From Terriglobia bacterium (lineage in GTDB: Bacteria > Acidobacteriota > Thermoanaerobaculia > Thermoanaerobaculales > Thermoanaerobaculaceae), in assembly GCA_020073245.1 (NCBI GenBank), contig JAIQFQ010000021.1, forward strand, positions 1 through 55,605: a DNA stretch of 55,605 nt, in the 5' to 3' direction. Under the pieces are notes generated by a model. It saw only the letters and a program-made list of their open reading frames with translations, did not search any database and had not been told where the DNA came from. How positions within the stretch are numbered: position 1 is the stretch's first letter; every line of letters starts with the position of its first letter. Shown piece after piece: positions 8,344-17,468 of this stretch. The position numbers and the translations under genes were made by a program.

Positions 8344-9594
8344 ATGAAGCGGATCGTGTCTGCGCTCGCGCTCTTTCCGGCTCTCGCAGTCGTCGGAACG
8401 GCCACTGCCCAGAACCTCCTCGTCAACCCCGGCTTCGATTCGGACTTGTCGGGCTGGAGCATCTTCCCGTCGTCCAGCTACACCGTGACGTGGACGCCAA
8501 CGAAGGGCGCGAACGCGCTCGGGGCGGCTCAGATCGACGTCAACGCGGTCGCGGCGCAGAACACGTACGTGTTCCAGCAATGCGTGACCGTGTCGCCTTC
8601 GACGAACTATGACTTCGGCGCCCACGTCAAGTTCCCATCCGGGGTCGCCCAGATCCCGACCGCGCGACTCCAGGTGGAGTGGTACACGGGCGGCGGCTGT
8701 TCGGGCGTGGATGGGTCGAGCCCATCCAGCTCGACGGTGAATTCACCGGACACCTGGCAAAACGTTACCGCCACCAGCCGGATGTCGCCCTCCGGGGCGA
8801 CGGGCGCAAAGGTCTCCACGGTCTTCCAAACACCTGCGGGGGGGACATCGCAGCTCTGGTTCGACGACATCTACTTCGGTCCGTCAGGATCTACAAATCC
8901 GACGGGCACAAACACGTGGGTCCCCGTTGCGAGCCACAACCCCGGCAAGGCCCACAGTCAGTGGCGGAGCGATCTCGGCCTGCTCAACCCTGGCGCGGTG
9001 GTGGCCAACGTGCAGATCAAGTTCTACGGCACCGGCGGCGTCGTGAGCACCACGACGTACGTGCCGGCGAAGACCCAGTCGATCCTGACCGACGTGGTGG
9101 GGCAGATCGGGGGCGCCAACTCGGGTGCGCTGCAGATTATCTCGGACCAGGCGCTCAAGGTCACGGCGCGCAGCTACAACCTGGTCGCGTCCGATGCGGG
9201 CTGCTACCCGAACGGCACGCAGGGGCAGGACTACCCGGCGTTGCTGACCAGCGACGGCTTGTCGGCACCGCAGAGCGCCTACCTCGGCGGGTTGAGCGAG
9301 AGCACCGCCGCGTACCGGTGCAACATCGGGTTGGTGAACACGGGGACCGGGAGCGCAACGGTGCTCGTGGAGCTCTTCGACGGCGCGGGGACGAAGCTGA
9401 CGGACTACACGGTCACCCTGAACCCGGGCGACTGGAAGCAGGAGACGCAGCCGTTCTTCAACAAGGCCGGACAAACCGCAATGGATCGCGGGTACGCGAA
9501 GGTCACGGTGCAGACGGGATCGGGGGTGTTCGCCTTCGCGTCGGTGGTGGACGGGTTGACCAACGACCCGACGACGGTTTCGATGCAGAGGTAG
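8344..9594 (+). CDS. Secreted CBM-like protein with C-terminal WVPVASH module
   Basis: A 416-residue exported protein of unknown role. A signal peptide ends near ATAQ-NLLVNPGF (residue 22). Residues about 23-185 look like a jelly-roll carbohydrate-binding domain of the CBM4/9 kind: the NLLVNPGFDSDLSGWS opening and a WFDDIYFGP ending are typical of that fold. From Trp192 to the end (225 residues) is the WVPVASH module, also found twice in the protein at 23161 and once in that at 41596. It has conserved SQWRSDLGLLN, GQDYP, NIGLVN, GDWKQE and NDPTT segments. I know no established name for this module. There is no IPTL-type tail. GGGAG lies 6 nt before the ATG. Confidence 0.85.
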   Translation: MKRIVSALALFPALAVVGTATAQNLLVNPGFDSDLSGWSIFPSSSYTVTWTPTKGANALGAAQIDVNAVAAQNTYVFQQCVTVSPSTNYDFGAHVKFPSGVAQIPTARLQVEWYTGGGCSGVDGSSPSSSTVNSPDTWQNVTATSRMSPSGATGAKVSTVFQTPAGGTSQLWFDDIYFGPSGSTNPTGTNTWVPVASHNPGKAHSQWRSDLGLLNPGAVVANVQIKFYGTGGVVSTTTYVPAKTQSILTDVVGQIGGANSGALQIISDQALKVTARSYNLVASDAGCYPNGTQGQDYPALLTSDGLSAPQSAYLGGLSESTAAYRCNIGLVNTGTGSATVLVELFDGAGTKLTDYTVTLNPGDWKQETQPFFNKAGQTAMDRGYAKVTVQTGSGVFAFASVVDGLTNDPTTVSMQR

Positions 9595-9620
9595 CGGCGA
9601 CCTCAATCACGCTGCCGTCT

Positions 9621-9649
9621 CAGCGTGCCGGGGAGACAGCAGCACGCTG
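9621..9649. terminator. Inverted repeat between convergent genes
   Basis: CAGCGTGC (9621-9628) and GCACGCTG (9642-9649) form an 8-bp stem with a 13-nt loop. It sits in the 99-bp gap between convergent genes ending at 9594 and 9694. No T-tract follows on either strand, so a terminator role is a guess from position. Confidence 0.35.
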
Positions 9650-9693
9650 GACGCTCCGGGAAGCCGCTTCTTCCTGGTCCGGCTCGGCTGCCG

Positions 9694-12600
9694 TTACGTG
9701 CCGGCGGCGGCGCTGCCCTCGTCGAGGGCGGCGCGCACTTCGCGGGCCAGAACCTCCAAGTTGAAGGGCTTCTGCAGGAACCGCACGTTCCCGGCAGTAA
9801 CGCCGCGCCGCACGGTCTCGTCCTCGGTGTAGCCGGACATCAGGATGACCTTCAGCGCGGGCCAGCGCTGCTGAAGCTCGGTCGCGACCTGCGGTCCCAT
9901 GGCGCCGGGCAGCATGAGGTCGGTGAGCAGGAGGTCGAACGGCCGGTCCTCCGGAAGCGCCTTCGCCTCCTCCCCGCTGCCGGCTGCGGCCACGTCGTAG
10001 CCGAGGTTGATCAGGATGTCACGCAGGCCGTCACGTACACCGGCCTCGTCCTCGACGACCAGAATCCGCTCCCCCTGGCCTGGCGCCACCTCGGGCAACG
10101 GCCTGGGAATGGGCGGCATTGCTGCCAACTCGGCCGACGCTGCCCTCGGCAGAATAATCGTGATGGTGCTGCCCTTCCCGACTTCGCTCTGCACCTCGAT
10201 CCGCCCGCCGTGGCCGGTGACGATGCCGTGCACGACCGACAGCCCCAGCCCTGTGCCCCTGCCCGGCTCCTTGGTGGTGAAGAACGGCTCGAAGATGCGG
10301 TCCCTGATCGCGTCGGGGATACCGTGACCGGTGTCCGCCACCGACAGGCAGACCTCATTGCCGTCTGCGGCATCGGTCCGCACCAAAAGCCTGCCCCCCT
10401 CCCCCATCGCGTCCGAGGCGTTCAGGGTGAGGTTCAGCAGAACCTGCTGGAGCTGGCCGCGGTCCGCTTCCACCATTAAGGCTTCCGGCGCCAGCTCGAT
10501 GGCAAATGCGATGTTCTCCCGCACCAGCCGCTGCAGCATCTGCGTTGCCTCCCGCACGACGTCGTTGAGGTCGAGCCGCTCCGGCTTGACGGTCTCACGC
10601 CGCGAGAACAACAGAAGCTGCCGCGTCAGCGAGGCGCCGCGGTTGATCTGCTCCTCCAGCTCCCGCACGACGGCGAGCACCTTCTCCGCATCGTCGGACT
10701 GCCGGAGAAGGAGCTGCGCGTTGTTGAGCATCGCCTGGAGGAGATTGTTGAAGTCGTGAGCCACGCCACCGGCGAGGTTTCCCACGACTTCCATCTTCTG
10801 CGACTGGCGGAGTTGGTCCTCCAGGCGCTTGTGCTCGGTCATGTCTGCCACGATGGCGATGCCGCCGACAGTAGCGCCGTCCTGGCGGTGGAGAGGCGCC
10901 GTCCGAATCGACACAAACGGCGTGGCCGCGCCTGTCGTAGCGTGGTACGGCCCGTCGTACTCGCCGAGCGCACCCCGCAGAGGCTCGCACAGCGCGAGGA
11001 CCACGCGCTTGTCGGTCAGCATGTTCATGTCGAGGCCTAGCAGGCGCTCGCGACTGCTCTTCAGGATCTCGACATAGCGGTCGTTGCAGTCTGTGATGCG
11101 GAGTCCGTTGTCATAGTGCATCACGCCGACCGGCGCCCGCTGAAAGATCGTCCGGTAGCGCTCCTCGCTCTCGCGCAACGCGTCCTCGGCTCGCTTGCGC
11201 TCGATCGCTTGCGCGACCTGGGCGGAGACATAGCTCAGAACCTCCTGGTCCGCCCCGGTGTAACGCACGTTCCCGACGTAGCTCTGTACCGCCAGCACGC
11301 CGATGATCTTGTCCTGTACCTTCAGGGGCACGCCGAGCCAGTCGATCGAATCCGCACCGAGCCGTTTGGCTTCACCCCGCGCCTCCAGGCCGCTGAGCAC
11401 CCCCGGCGTGCCGAGCAGCGGCTTCCCCGAGCGGATCACGTAGCTCGTCATCCCCGGCCCGAACTTGAACGGCGGTGGTGTCGTGTCGACCTCGTCCACG
11501 AAGTAAGGGAACGAGATCAGGTCGGTTGTGGGGTCGTGGAGCGCGATGTAGAAATTCTTGGCGTTCATCAGGCGGCCGATGATGCTGTGGATCGCCCGGT
11601 AGAGATCGTCGAGGTTCCCCGTCGTCTGGGTCGCTTCGGAGATCTCGTAGATCGCGGCTTGCACCTCGCGCAACCGGCGCTCGTCGGTGATGTCCTGCGC
11701 GAAGATGGCGACGCGCGCAACGCGCCCCTGAGCGTCGAATATCGGGTATGCGGTGTTCGCGAACCGCACTCCTCGCCGCTGGTCCTCCCACTGGACCGTT
11801 GTTCCCGAGCGGACCGCCTCCTCGATCCGGGCGCGGCGGATCGCGACCACTTCGGGGTCGAGGTGGTCGTAGAGGGAGCGGCCGGTGATCGCCTCGGGCG
11901 TGGTCCCCATCAGCTTGGCGGCGTTCGCATTCGCGGCGAGGACCCGGCCCACGGTGTCGAGGAGAAGGGCGACGTCGCGGGGCGCATTCAGGAGAACGCG
12001 GGCGGTCTCTTCGCTCTCGCGCAACGCCTCCTCCGCCCGCTTTCGCTCGATCGCCTCCGCCACCTGAGCGGAGACGTAGCTCAGCACCTCCTTGTCCGCC
12101 TCGGTATAGCGCACGTTTCCGACGTAGCTCTGCACCGCCAGGACTCCGATGACCTTGTCCTGCACTTTCAGAGGCACCCCGAGCCAGTCAATCGAATCGG
12201 CCCCGAGACGTATGGCTTCACCTCGCGCCTCCAGCTCGCTGAGCACCCCCGGCGTGCCGAGCAGCGGCTGCCCGGAGCGAATCACATAGCTCGTCATCCC
12301 CGGTCCGAGCGGGAAAGGCTCCGGCGTCTTGTCCGCTTCGTCCACGAAGTACGGGAACGAGATCAGGTTGGTCGTGGGGTCGAGCAGCGCGATGTAGAAG
12401 TTCTTCGCGTTCATCAACCGGCCCACGATCGAATGGATCGAGATGAAGAGCCGCTCCAGGCTCTCGGCTTGGTTCGCCGCCTCCGAGATCTCGTAGATCG
12501 CGGCCTGCAGCTCCTCGGCCCGCGCGCGCTCTTTTGCCTCCCGCATCATGCGCTCGTTGGTAGCTGCCGCCTCTCTCGTCCTCTCGCGCACGATGTCCTC

Positions 12601-13407
12601 GAGGTGGTCGCGATAGCGGTGCAGTTCCTCACTGGCGCGCTTCGCCTCCGAGACGTCCCTGATCACGCCGACGAGGATCTGCCTTCCGGTTCGGGAGTCG
12701 CGGTAGACGGACTTCTTGGTGGAGATAACGTGAGTTTGGCCGCCGGAATCGGTGAAGTTCTCCTCGTTGACGTTCTCCCTGCCGGACGCGAAGACCTCGT
12801 CGTCCTTTGCCCAGAACACCTCGGCTTCCTCGCGTGGGAAGAAGTCGAAGTCGCTCTTGCCGAGGAGCTGTTCGCGGCTGTAGCCCATGAATCGGCACAG
12901 GGCGTCGTTGAGGATGGTCCAGCGGTGCTGCTCGTCCTTCACAAAAACGGGGTCCGGCAGCGCGTCGAGGGTGTGTCGGTAGCGCTCCTCGTTCTCGCGG
13001 ATTTCATCTTCAGCGCGTCTGCGCGCAGTGACGTCGAAGAGTACCGAAACGGCACCTGTGAGTGACCCCGTCTTGTCCAGGATCGGGTGGACGGCGACGC
13101 GCACCCAGCGGTCGCCGAAAAGGTACTCTCCCTCTTGGCGGACCTTCGTCTTCAAAGCTCTAGGTAGCGGACAACCCGGCGGGTGGTGCTGTCCCTCGTG
13201 AATGAGCGCGCAGCAATCTTCGCCCACCACCGCGTCCGGCGCGCGGCCCACGAACTCGGCGAAGGCCTTGTTGCAGCGGCGAACCGCGCCCTTGGGATCG
13301 ACCAGGCAGAGCGCGTCGGTGATCGCGTCGAAGGTGCTGTGCCACGGTGCGCGGGCTCCCGCCAGTTTGGGCTTCGCGGTCCTGCGACTGCTGGGCTTGC
13401 TGACCAT
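9694..13407 (-). CDS. Hybrid sensor histidine kinase, PAS/GAF repeats with C-terminal receiver
   Basis: A 1237-residue soluble hybrid kinase with no clear membrane segment. Domains in order are PAS (about 24-130), PAS (140-255), a coiled coil, GAF (300-460), PAS (470-590), a second GAF (595-760), PAS (765-885), HisKA with His884 in GGVAHDFNN, HATPase with the DTGHGIP and GTGLGLSVV boxes, and a receiver with Asp1163 in LLLTDLMLP. The two GAF units are near-copies of each other and resemble one in the kinase at 46419. All phosphorelay residues are present, so it should be active, receiving intracellular small-molecule or redox cues. It has no dedicated output regulator beside it. The next gene on this strand starts more than 500 bp away. 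Confidence 0.93.
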   Translation of the reverse strand: MVSKPSSRRTAKPKLAGARAPWHSTFDAITDALCLVDPKGAVRRCNKAFAEFVGRAPDAVVGEDCCALIHEGQHHPPGCPLPRALKTKVRQEGEYLFGDRWVRVAVHPILDKTGSLTGAVSVLFDVTARRRAEDEIRENEERYRHTLDALPDPVFVKDEQHRWTILNDALCRFMGYSREQLLGKSDFDFFPREEAEVFWAKDDEVFASGRENVNEENFTDSGGQTHVISTKKSVYRDSRTGRQILVGVIRDVSEAKRASEELHRYRDHLEDIVRERTREAAATNERMMREAKERARAEELQAAIYEISEAANQAESLERLFISIHSIVGRLMNAKNFYIALLDPTTNLISFPYFVDEADKTPEPFPLGPGMTSYVIRSGQPLLGTPGVLSELEARGEAIRLGADSIDWLGVPLKVQDKVIGVLAVQSYVGNVRYTEADKEVLSYVSAQVAEAIERKRAEEALRESEETARVLLNAPRDVALLLDTVGRVLAANANAAKLMGTTPEAITGRSLYDHLDPEVVAIRRARIEEAVRSGTTVQWEDQRRGVRFANTAYPIFDAQGRVARVAIFAQDITDERRLREVQAAIYEISEATQTTGNLDDLYRAIHSIIGRLMNAKNFYIALHDPTTDLISFPYFVDEVDTTPPPFKFGPGMTSYVIRSGKPLLGTPGVLSGLEARGEAKRLGADSIDWLGVPLKVQDKIIGVLAVQSYVGNVRYTGADQEVLSYVSAQVAQAIERKRAEDALRESEERYRTIFQRAPVGVMHYDNGLRITDCNDRYVEILKSSRERLLGLDMNMLTDKRVVLALCEPLRGALGEYDGPYHATTGAATPFVSIRTAPLHRQDGATVGGIAIVADMTEHKRLEDQLRQSQKMEVVGNLAGGVAHDFNNLLQAMLNNAQLLLRQSDDAEKVLAVVRELEEQINRGASLTRQLLLFSRRETVKPERLDLNDVVREATQMLQRLVRENIAFAIELAPEALMVEADRGQLQQVLLNLTLNASDAMGEGGRLLVRTDAADGNEVCLSVADTGHGIPDAIRDRIFEPFFTTKEPGRGTGLGLSVVHGIVTGHGGRIEVQSEVGKGSTITIILPRAASAELAAMPPIPRPLPEVAPGQGERILVVEDEAGVRDGLRDILINLGYDVAAAGSGEEAKALPEDRPFDLLLTDLMLPGAMGPQVATELQQRWPALKVILMSGYTEDETVRRGVTAGNVRFLQKPFNLEVLAREVRAALDEGSAAAGT

Positions 13408-13956
13408 CGCCTACCTCCTGGTCCGGTCGTCCCGTTCCGATCCCATCAACGTCACGGCGAGTGGCGCGTCGACGGAGGTTCTCCGTATGGACTCTACCGC
13501 GCCCCCATCATAGACCCCCGTTCGATCGCTTTAGACAAAGATGATGCGCAACCGTGCCTTCCTGAGAGAATTCCGCGGACCGCCTTTCTCGCACAGTGAC
13601 TCCGGCTTTTCGGGCATCGGGGTGCGCTTCCGGCCTGCGAACGCTGCTACCTACTACCCCGGCACGATTGCGCCGGGCGGTTGGGAAGGTCCGGACGCGC
13701 TTTGGTTTCGTTTAAGGAGTTTCGGAAGAGTCCAGGTCGCTCCTGGGTGCTCCGAAGAGAGACATCACTCCTTCACTCGGACGGTGCTCACCGCGTTCGA
13801 AACGGAATACGCGAGGTGCCGGCCGAGCGCCTGCCCAAACTGGATGGACGTCCCGCCGACCAACCACAGGCTGGACCGCACGGCGGCCAGAGATCCCTAC
13901 CCCATCAACCCCGCGCCGTCTCCGGCAAGCGGTTGCCGGCCGAAGAGGCGGCTCGG
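13408..13956. other. 549-bp gap with no supported gene
   Basis: This lies between the start of the hybrid kinase and the end of the repeat protein on the same strand. A 139-codon plus-strand frame runs through it but has no ribosome-binding site, no recognisable domain and an unremarkable composition. I see no strong promoter or hairpin. Confidence 0.5.
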
Positions 13957-15420
13957 CTAAGCCCCTCTCAGGCACAGCAAGGCGGCGAGCCCGATCAGGG
14001 CGACGAGCGCCAGCAGGCCCCAGGCGGTCAGCGCCGGGACGGCCAGGCCACCGATGATGAACGAGATGTCGCCCGCCCCGACGTTTGGGGCGGTGTTCAG
14101 GGCGACGGGTCCTACGACGGTCAGCACGCCGCCGCTGCCCGGCAGGGAGCTGACATGACCGTCGACCGTGATTGCCGTCTCCGCCTGAACGTAGATGCTG
14201 CCGCCGCCGCTCGCGACGTTCCCCAAAACAACGAAGACGATCGTGCCGCGACTCAGGATCCTGATATTTCCGCCGCCGGTGGTGAGACCGCCCTGGGCGA
14301 TCGTGACGTCGCCCATATGGTCTAGGAGCAGATCGCCTCCACCGCTGCCGCCGGTCGTGTTCACGCCGGTTTGGTCGACGCTGAACGTTGAACCGCGGGA
14401 GGTGAACGAGCCGCCGCCGGTAACCACGCCGGCGTTGGTGATAACCACGGGCCCCGAGAAGCCGAGCTGGACGTTGCCGCCACCGGAGCTCCCGCTAGTG
14501 TTCACGCCGGTGCCCTGGATGGTGCCGCTGGCACCGGAGGCCGTAAAGGACCCGCCGCCGGTGGTCACCCCCCCGTTGTCGATCAGCACGACGCCCGAGA
14601 AGCCGAGGTGCACGTTGCCGCCGCCCGAGGCCGAGCTGGTGTTCACGCCGATACCCTGGATGGTGAGGTCGCTGCCGGACGCCGAGAACGAGCCGCCCCC
14701 GGTCACCACGCCCCCGCTGGTGATGCCAACAGTGCCCGAGAAACTGAGCTGGACGCTGCCGCCTCCCGAACTCCCCCCAGTGTTCACGCCATTGCCCAGG
14801 ATGCTGAGGTCGCTGCCGGAGGCGGTGACGGAGCCGCCGCCGGTGACCACGCCGCCGTTCGTGATGGTCACAACGCCCGAAAAGACGAGCTGGACGTTGC
14901 CGGCGCCCGAGCTCCCGGCGGTGTTCAAGCCAATACCCTGGATGGTGGCGGTTGTGCCGGAGGCCGTGAACGACCCGCCGCCGATGGCCACACCAGAGCT
15001 CGCCACGGTGACCGTCCCGCTGGCGTTGACCACGATCGAGAGCTTACCCGCACCGCCGCCAAGAGCGATGCCGCTGATGCTGACGTCGCCCGACGCCGTC
15101 AGCGTCAGCTGCCGGTTGCTGGCCGAGGAGTAGGTAAACGTCGGCTGGATCGTCAGCGTGCCCGCGCCGTTGGTGGTGATGCCCGCATCGCCGAGTCCGA
15201 GCTGCGTGTTCAGGTCCGCGAACGTCAGGTTCGAGATCCCGGTGGGAGTCCACACCCCGCTCACGAACGAGCCGTTCGTGCTCGAGCCGCCAGCGACGAC
15301 GGTGACGTCGAATGCCTCGGCGCTCCCGGCCGCCAGGACTACGCAGGCGAGCACTACCCACGAGATCTGGATCGCGCGACTCGAGAGGTCTTTCATGCCG
15401 CGAGTTCCATTGACGCCCAT
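13957..15420 (-). CDS. Exported repeat protein with IPTL-CTERM-like tail
   Basis: A 487-residue surface or envelope protein. The ATG at 15420 has a GGAGGAGG about 8-10 nt upstream. The N-terminus is a signal peptide ending near GSAEA (residues about 12-36). The body consists of about six repeats of 47 residues (141 bp), each with the pattern VQLxFSGxVxI..GGVVTGGGSFTASG and rich in Gly, Ser, Thr and Val. This looks like a right-handed beta-helix or adhesin-like stack. The last 27 residues are a VPALTAWG motif, a hydrophobic helix and an Arg near the end, matching the layout of IPTL-CTERM sorting tails. Function is unknown; a structural or adhesive surface role is inferred. A good promoter lies upstream at 15472-15500. 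Confidence 0.85.
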   Translation of the reverse strand: MGVNGTRGMKDLSSRAIQISWVVLACVVLAAGSAEAFDVTVVAGGSSTNGSFVSGVWTPTGISNLTFADLNTQLGLGDAGITTNGAGTLTIQPTFTYSSASNRQLTLTASGDVSISGIALGGGAGKLSIVVNASGTVTVASSGVAIGGGSFTASGTTATIQGIGLNTAGSSGAGNVQLVFSGVVTITNGGVVTGGGSVTASGSDLSILGNGVNTGGSSGGGSVQLSFSGTVGITSGGVVTGGGSFSASGSDLTIQGIGVNTSSASGGGNVHLGFSGVVLIDNGGVTTGGGSFTASGASGTIQGTGVNTSGSSGGGNVQLGFSGPVVITNAGVVTGGGSFTSRGSTFSVDQTGVNTTGGSGGGDLLLDHMGDVTIAQGGLTTGGGNIRILSRGTIVFVVLGNVASGGGSIYVQAETAITVDGHVSSLPGSGGVLTVVGPVALNTAPNVGAGDISFIIGGLAVPALTAWGLLALVALIGLAALLCLRGA

Positions 15421-15471
15421 GGCTTAACCCCCTCCTCCGTTGGTTGGATTCCTCGTTCTTGCTCTCAAGAA

Positions 15472-15500
15472 ACGTTACGCTGCTCAAAGGATGGCGTCAA
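15472..15500 (-). promoter_or_regulatory. Promoter of the repeat protein gene
   Basis: On the minus strand, TTGACG (15500-15495) and TAACGT (15477-15472) are 17 bp apart. They lie about 50 bp upstream of the ATG at 15420. Confidence 0.5.
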
Positions 15501-15653
15501 CTTTGAAGCCGTGCCGCGTCGATCAGGCCACAGCAATCCACCGACTACCGATGCCGCCCCGTCCTGGAGGGGCCGACATCGGCACCTGATCGGCTTTTCA
15601 GACTCGCACGGTATGCAGCCGGTGTTCCCGGTTGGAAGGGGTCGAGACCGGGT

Positions 15654-16613
15654 TCAGTCCGTCCTGCGCAGCGCGTTCAGACCGAGCAGGGCAAAGAGCG
15701 CGCCCAATAGCGCCAGCCCGCGGCGGTCGAGGAGCGGGATCGTCTGGACGATCGTGGTGGCGTTATCGACGCTGTCGTTGGTCGAATCGGCCTCACCCCC
15801 GCCGGCCACGCTCGCGGTGTTGGTCACGCTTGGCGGCGCGTCGGCCGCCACGTCAACGACCAGCGTGATGTCCGGGTAACTGTTCCCTCCGTTGAGCACG
15901 TCGGAGCGCGAGCACGAGAGCGCCGGCAACGCCGAGCAGGTCCAGCCCGACCCGCCGAACGAGGTGGCTGTGAGCCCGGCCGGCAGGGTGTCGGTGACGG
16001 TCACCGTACCGGTTGTCGCTCCCCCACCGCTGTTGGTCACGGTGATCGTGTACTGCTCGCCCGTCTGCCCCTGCCTGAAGTCCCCACCGTGCGTCTTGCT
16101 GATGGTGAGGTCAGGCGGGACCGGGTAGCCCCGGATCTCGCCGCCGGGATACGTGCTGCTGTGGATGTTCAGGTACACCGTCCCGCCGGCCAGGTCAGCC
16201 GCAAGTCCGGCCTCGGCCCCGGCCGCGGTCCCTCCGTTGGCCGTGAGGAAGGTCGCGCTGTAGGTTGCGGTCTGCGTCAGATCGAAGACGTTCGAGTACG
16301 TTCCGGACATGACCGCCGGGAAGCCCGCCAAGGGAACCGCCACGGCGGTGTTCGTCGGCGGGGTCGCGCAGCAGTGCAGGTGCGCGGCCGTGGCTGCCGC
16401 CAACAGGCCGGAGAAAGTCACATCCACAGACAACTGGTGCGCGGTCGTGTCGATGGTGACGACCGCGGTGCCGGTCGCCGGCGAGGCATTCGCTGGGTTT
16501 TCGCTGGCCCCGTTGAGGACTGCCGTGTAGCTGATCGTCGCCCCGTGGCTCGCGCTCGCAAGCAGCACCATGACGGCCGCCGTCGGGACCAGCACGGTAC
16601 GAGTCTTCTGCAT
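15654..16613 (-). CDS. Exported CHRD/DUF11 protein with IPTL-CTERM-like tail
   Basis: A 319-residue exported protein. The start is the ATG at 16613, with GGGAGG a few bases upstream; an in-frame ATG 66 bp earlier lies upstream of the promoter and is rejected. The signal peptide ends near ASHGA (residue 25). Residues about 25-165 form a CHRD domain (YTAVLNGASENPANASPATG, AHLHCC, GEIRGYP). Residues about 168-285 form a DUF11-type Ig-like repeat (LTISKTHGG..YTITVTNSG). The last 28 residues start at IPLLDRRG, followed by a hydrophobic helix and a basic end, and fit the IPTL-CTERM layout. A surface-anchored role is inferred. No enzymatic motif is visible. Confidence 0.85.
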   Translation of the reverse strand: MQKTRTVLVPTAAVMVLLASASHGATISYTAVLNGASENPANASPATGTAVVTIDTTAHQLSVDVTFSGLLAAATAAHLHCCATPPTNTAVAVPLAGFPAVMSGTYSNVFDLTQTATYSATFLTANGGTAAGAEAGLAADLAGGTVYLNIHSSTYPGGEIRGYPVPPDLTISKTHGGDFRQGQTGEQYTITVTNSGGGATTGTVTVTDTLPAGLTATSFGGSGWTCSALPALSCSRSDVLNGGNSYPDITLVVDVAADAPPSVTNTASVAGGGEADSTNDSVDNATTIVQTIPLLDRRGLALLGALFALLGLNALRRTD

Positions 16614-16637
16614 CCTTCCTCCCTGACTTTGAGTCCC

Positions 16638-16666
16638 AGTATATTGACGCTTTCCCGGCGCGTCAA
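16638..16666 (-). promoter_or_regulatory. Promoter of the CHRD protein gene
   Basis: On the minus strand, TTGACG (16666-16661) and TATACT (16643-16638) have the ideal 17-bp spacing. They are about 25-50 bp upstream of the ATG at 16613. It is a near-consensus match. Confidence 0.7.
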
Positions 16667-16842
16667 GCGCGACCACCACCCCCGCGTGAGCCCCGCCCGC
16701 CAGGCTTCGACGCCACCTGCAGCAGACGCCTCGGGCCCCGACGCCCGCGAGACCTCTGCAGGGATCGAGCTACAGGCGACGGAGCTCGCGCTGCTGCTGT
16801 CCTCTCGATGATTTCGGTGCCGCAGCCGCTGGCGATCCGGAT

Positions 16843-17265
16843 TCAGTGGTGCGGCGTGTCCGCGTCCGATGGGGCGTGTGGCTCGGTGCCTGCGCCATCG
16901 CGGTTCTGCAGCCATCGTTCGGCATCGGCCACCGTAGTGAAGATGGTCACGGGCAACCCGCGGTTGACCGCCACGGTCTCTGCAAATTGCATCAAATCGT
17001 TCTTGGCGTTGACATCGACATAGGCGAACGCCTCCATGACTCCACGCGCCCTGCTGCTGCCCTGGGTTACGATCTCGAACACCTCCATCGTTTCCAGGCG
17101 GGGTCCCTCGAGGCGCTCTTCAAGCAGCACCCTGAAACAGCTGCGGGCTGTGCACTCACGACGGATCTCCTCCAGACACCGCACCACATTCTCCTTGCTG
17201 TTCTGACCGGTTACGACCGCGTGGAGATATGTCGGCTTCTGGTGGATCGTCAGCTTGTACGTCAT
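16843..17265 (-). CDS. STAS/SpoIIAA-like protein
   Basis: A 140-residue cytoplasmic protein. The ATG at 17265 follows a GGGGGAG; the upstream in-frame ATGs give a Pro/Arg-rich extension that looks spurious. Residues 1-120 fit the SpoIIAA-like/STAS fold: a beta strand (YLHAVVTGQNS), a helix (EENVVRCLEEIRRE pattern), RVLLEERLEGPRL, then FAYVDVN and FAETVAVNRGLPVTIF. The C-terminal 20 residues are polar and probably disordered. Members of this family take part in regulatory protein-protein or lipid contacts rather than catalysis. It is divergent from the Ser/Thr kinase gene at 17469 across a 203-bp gap, so a functional link is possible but unproven. Confidence 0.72.
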   Translation of the reverse strand: MTYKLTIHQKPTYLHAVVTGQNSKENVVRCLEEIRRECTARSCFRVLLEERLEGPRLETMEVFEIVTQGSSRARGVMEAFAYVDVNAKNDLMQFAETVAVNRGLPVTIFTTVADAERWLQNRDGAGTEPHAPSDADTPHH

Positions 17266-17452
17266 GAACGACTCCCCCATTGTCTTTAGCTTAGTCTGCC
17301 ACACTCTTGCACGGACTCCGGTGGGGCCGCGACCCTGTCCGATGCCGCGCCGACCGGGGTTCCGGTCCGGGGGTCGCGCTAATGAGCGAACGGCTGGCCG
17401 CGGATCGGGGCTGAGGAAGGCAGCGGCCGGAGTCCTGGTCCCGAATCCGAGA

Positions 17453-17458
17453 TAGAAT
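17453..17458 (+). promoter_or_regulatory. Candidate -10 box for a near-leaderless kinase transcript
   Basis: TAGAAT at 17453-17458 lies only 10 bp before the ATG at 17469. No Shine-Dalgarno sequence is seen between them (TCTCCAAAACA). The -35 region is weak. If this box is used, the mRNA would be almost leaderless. Confidence 0.3.
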
Positions 17459-17468
17459 CTCCAAAACA

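Noticed and set aside
11116..13065. 649-codon plus-strand frame
   Set aside because: Antisense to the hybrid kinase, which has all catalytic motifs.
13541..13960. 139-codon plus-strand frame
   Set aside because: No ribosome-binding site, domain or signal peptide, in a gap between genes.
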